A stretch of 64,000 nucleotides of DNA from Hymenolepis diminuta (lineage: Eukaryota > Platyhelminthes > Cestoda > Cyclophyllidea > Hymenolepididae), in contig CAADRB010000032.1 of the NCBI GenBank assembly GCA_900708905.1, positions 1,330,603 to 1,394,602 of the forward strand. The letters are read 5' to 3'. The notes under the pieces were generated by a model. The model was given only the letters and a program-made list of their open reading frames with translations, ran no database searches and was not told where the DNA came from. This document shows positions 61,659-64,000 of the stretch, piece by piece (the stretch's first letter is position 1; each line of letters starts with the position of its first letter). The translations under genes and the position numbers were made by a program.

Positions 61659-62605
61659 GTAAGCGTTTATTAAATTTTGGCACATGAACAAGCATTTTTT
61701 AAGTTGGCTTACTTGCATGTGTTTTAAAATGTAACGGAGGTTTAAAGAGAGGCCTACAATTATCGTGAATCGCTGTAAATTAAATGCACTTTGTCTCCGT
61801 AACTATAATTACTTGTTGATTGAAAATAGGACTGTCAGCCAGAGAAGTTGTGCCTATTTTTCTTCTCTACTCTGACCAGAAGTGGAAAAAATTAATTAGA
61901 CCGTTTAAATCTCCTCTCTATTATCCGAAAATTCTTCATTTTATATGGCTTAGTCCTAACCTGATTTGAAAATTCTTCTGATTAGACATGCGATTAGTCC
62001 TTCTTATTGATAATATAGATTACCAGGAAATTAAGCCGCTATCAGAAAGTCTGAGATGGCTAAATGTCATTTAACTACCGATCTCAAAATACCCGATTTG
62101 GAAAGCATAGGAAGGATCAAATACATATTTTTATATGGTACAATAGTAGATCTGTGGCTGAGGGTATTTATGTTCGGTTCATAGTAATTACCCGAACGCA
62201 TTCAAGAACACCCGAAAATACAAGATATGCTATAAGTTCTGAATGATTGACAGTCTTGGAAACCTAAAAGGCAAATGTGTATTGTAGGCATTTGTTTTAT
62301 CTTTTTTCCGGCTTCTCGACAGCCAGTGAGAAAGGAATTAGCACAACTTAATCTGAAGTTGCGAGTTGATTCGTGGTTTTATGTGTTTTCAAAAGATCTG
62401 ATTTGCATGAATTTAAAACATCTGAAATCTAAAATCTTTTATTGCTTTCATTCCGTTTTAGATCAAAATAATTTAACCAATTTGTTTTTCTACTATTATC
62501 AAAAATACATGGGCAAATTAGTGGTTGTGCAGTCTTTTTGGTCTACTTAGTTCTATTGCAAAGCTTAAATTTCTGGTAACTTATTGTTTCCGTTATTTTT
62601 CGTAG
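61659..62605 (+). other. mib1 intron 6 (947 bp)
   Basis: GT-AG intron from gtaagc to cgtag, between RING1 and RING2 exons. It contains short ORFs (62064-62246, 62275-62550) without any family resemblance. Nothing else was seen. Confidence 0.88.
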
Positions 62606-63062
62606 ATTCCAGCATGCCGTGAATGCACATTTCGTCCAGCAGTGACTTTAACCCGCTCCTGTAATCATTTTCTCGTTTGTCGCGAGTGTCTAATTCCCCG
62701 CGTAGCTCGCTTGAATCGAGCTCTTGAAGCAGCCGGAGATGACGACGACGAGCAGTCCAAACCTGAATGGCTTCTGGCAGAAACTGAGAGTGAACAACGT
62801 CGTCATCAACTCCTACTCTCCTTATTCAACGCCGGAGAACTCTGTCCGGATGGTATGTGCCCAGAATGCGGTCAGGCCGTCAGTGCTGTCTGGAGTCTAG
62901 AGGTTGCCGTGAGTGGACGGTGTGGAATTGAAAGAAATCTGGCACTGCCTTCTACGTCAGGGAGATCATCACTGATTCCGGCTAATGCAACACAGGATTT
63001 ACTGGTCCCCCTTGCTGTATCGCAGGCGTCTGCTACGTGGGTCACTTCGGAAAACAATCAAG
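62606..63062 (+). CDS. mib1: mib1 exon: divergent, expanded RING2
   Basis: The exon starts with ATT CCA GCA TGC after acceptor cgttatttttcgtag (ending 62605). I end it at 63062, before the only GT that fits the open frame end (gtagcc, 63063), leaving one base (phase 1). RING2 is recognisable as C-R-E-C, S-C-N-H and C-R-E-C, so the usual CGH is CNH. About 55 residues, including an acidic DDDDE run, then separate the second Cys pair from the final C-P-D-G-M-C-P-E-C. In MIB1 these pairs are about a dozen residues apart. After RING2 the chain is Ser/Thr/Ala-rich. Codons are consistent with the neighbouring exons. The 3' boundary is the weakest splice call after the next exon's start. Confidence 0.88.
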
Positions 63063-63311
63063 GTAGCCTATTATATACTTATTAGAAGTATTTATAGCGT
63101 CGTATTTTAGTAAATGAGCTCTATTTCATCAAAAATTAGTTGAAGCTTCTACGATAAGCCCAAGATGTTTGGTGCCGAAAAGCGTGTATAGCACAACTGG
63201 AAGACAAGTAAGCTGATATCGCAAACAGAGGTTATCTGTTCTGCCCTTGAATTTTTGTTTAAATAATATCCACTTTTCTGGCCCAGACACTTCCAAGATG
63301 CACACAAGCAG

Positions 63312-63430
63312 GTGGTTCGAATGCAAGACCTAACAATATGCGTCCTTCTGGTTCAGTGGTTTCCAGTGGGCAATCGTCATCAAAGGAACTTAAACGTCTA
63401 CAGCATGAGTTACAAGCCATGCGGGAACAG
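63312..63430 (+). CDS. mib1: mib1 exon: short coiled coil before RING3 (5' end uncertain)
   Basis: The reading frame at the 3' end is clear: it encodes KELKRLQHELQAMREQ, an amphipathic coiled coil matching the QKLQQQLQDIKEQ segment just before RING3 in MIB1, followed by donor gtaggg (63431). The 5' boundary is less clear. The obvious acceptor (ttttctggcccag, ending 63286) is in the wrong phase for the previous exon's donor: it would give a stop after about 15 codons. The acceptor at cacacaagcag (ending 63311) restores the frame, forming Gly from G plus GT. I use that one. The 119-base exon keeps the total in frame. Confidence 0.72.
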
Positions 63431-63936
63431 GTAGGGACATTGTCTGCCGTGGTAGTTATTCTGAAACCTTTCTACTCATGAAAGTTGCAGTAGATAACCA
63501 AGTCACAAACCGACCATCTAGTCTCTTTTTCTTAATCATTTGCTATTTATTTATACTTAAGCACCGACACTAGTTAACATACAAATGAAGAGCAAACATA
63601 ATTGAGGCAAGAACAGAAGAATGCTTTAAGCATTACATAAAGGGAGGCTTAGCTGCTTGCGGGCTTCTGATTATAATAACCCGATTTCGAAAATATTGAA
63701 ATATTCAGTTAATGTTAGACTTAAGGGTTTTTTTAATACAATAGATTGCAACTGAATAGAAAAGAGGGTTAGGCTGAAATGAAGGAGAGTTAGATATTTT
63801 AAGCAAAATTTAGGCACAACTAAAGATGATTTAATAGTCACAGTAAGATATTCTAGTTACCTAACTAATATTGGTTAGTCTTGTAGTGAAAAATCTGGAG
63901 AGTATTCTAAAATTATTATTAATATCTGTTTCATAG
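63431..63936 (+). other. mib1 intron 8 (506 bp)
   Basis: GT-AG intron from gtaggg to tcatag, separating the coiled-coil exon from the RING3 exon. AT-rich; nothing else was seen. Confidence 0.88.
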
Positions 63937-64000
63937 ACGCGTTGCCCGATTTGCTTGGACCGTTCAAGAAATCTGGTGTTCATGTGCGGACACGCCACGT
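63937..64000 (+). CDS. mib1: mib1 exon: start of C-terminal RING3, cut by the window edge
   Basis: The acceptor aatatctgtttcatag ends at 63936 and the exon opens in phase 0 with ACG CGT TGC. It reads TRCPICLDRSRNLVFMCGHA, the first zinc ligands (CPIC, then CGH) of the C-terminal RING. Human MIB1 reads CPVCLDRLKNMIFLCGHGT at this place. This is the RING most associated with ligase activity. The remaining ligands, the expected short C-terminal tail and the stop codon lie beyond 64000. Confidence 0.93.

Larger units (their letters stand above)
1876..64000 (+). other. mib1: mind bomb (MIB1-type) E3 ligase gene, 3' part, at least nine exons
   Basis: This is the gene span in the window; both ends are incomplete. 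MIB1 is a cytoplasmic RING E3 ubiquitin ligase that ubiquitinates Notch ligands (Delta, Jagged/Serrate) and so drives their endocytosis in the signal-sending cell. The order seen here is end of an SH3-like repeat, ankyrin repeats, RING1, RING2, coiled coil and RING3, which is the MIB1 order. The spliced coding sequence is about 2.9 kb, roughly 972 codons. The corresponding part of human MIB1 is shorter (about 580 residues from memory), because this copy has long Ser/Thr/Gln-rich linkers. Introns in the window are 71, 73, 16385, 40905, 72, 947, about 249 and 506 bp, all GT-AG. Exons join in frame across every junction. The N-terminal MIB/HERC2 and ZZ domains are not in the window. Confidence 0.93.

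Noticed and set aside
1..64000. Bacterial-type features (operons, CRISPR arrays, riboswitches, insertion sequences)
   Set aside because: GT-AG introns, animal microRNAs and a metazoan MIB gene show an animal nuclear genome; no regularly spaced repeats or bacterial genes were seen.
1..64000. Hammerhead-ribozyme SINE of the type known in schistosomes
   Set aside because: I looked for the CTGATGAG ... GAAAC core arrangement in the dispersed repeats and did not find it.

Overview
The window is eukaryotic, AT-rich and intron-dominated. It carries the 3' half of one plus-strand protein gene, a mind bomb (MIB1-type) E3 ubiquitin ligase. Two muscle microRNA genes, mir-1 and mir-133, lie on the opposite strand inside that gene's largest intron. 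The miR-1 variant, the planarian-type miR-133 and the divergent, low-complexity-rich MIB protein all suggest a flatworm, probably a tapeworm. That assignment rests on remembered family knowledge and was not searched.

Layout. Bases 1-1875 are the tail of an upstream intron; the N-terminal MIB/HERC2, ZZ and first SH3-like parts of the protein must lie left of the window. Exons at 1876-2224, 2296-2420 and 2494-2874 are separated by introns of only 71 and 73 bp. They encode the end of an SH3-like repeat and the first ankyrin repeats. Intron 3 (16.4 kb) contains a 326-base assembly gap. The exon at 19260-19411 adds two ankyrin repeats. Intron 4 is about 40.9 kb (19412-60316). Exons at 60317-60791, 60864-61658, 62606-63062, about 63312-63430 and 63937 to the window end encode the last ankyrin repeats, a long low-complexity linker, RING1, an expanded divergent RING2, a short coiled coil and the start of RING3. 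The gene runs off the right edge.

The main discovery is in intron 4, read on the minus strand. A mir-1 precursor lies at 54139-54234 and a mir-133 precursor at 36636-36718. Both have a recognisable mature sequence and a well-paired opposing arm. Human MIB1 has the same arrangement: mir-1-2 and mir-133a-1 are antisense within an intron, with mir-1 upstream of mir-133. The window therefore appears to preserve a very old host-gene/microRNA linkage, with the two microRNAs about 17.5 kb apart. About 220 bases upstream of mir-1 on its own strand is a promoter-like block with CACCC/GC boxes, a CCAAT box and a TATA-like element that also resembles an SRF CArG box. A plausible system is sense-strand MIB1 (Notch-ligand endocytosis) and an antisense muscle microRNA transcript sharing one giant intron.

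The rest of the introns holds dispersed diverged repeats (at least four families, one tRNA-derived SINE-like), several promoter-like or GC-rich islands, two unassigned hairpins, and one minus-strand coding-like patch near 27.2-28.0 kb that I could not identify.
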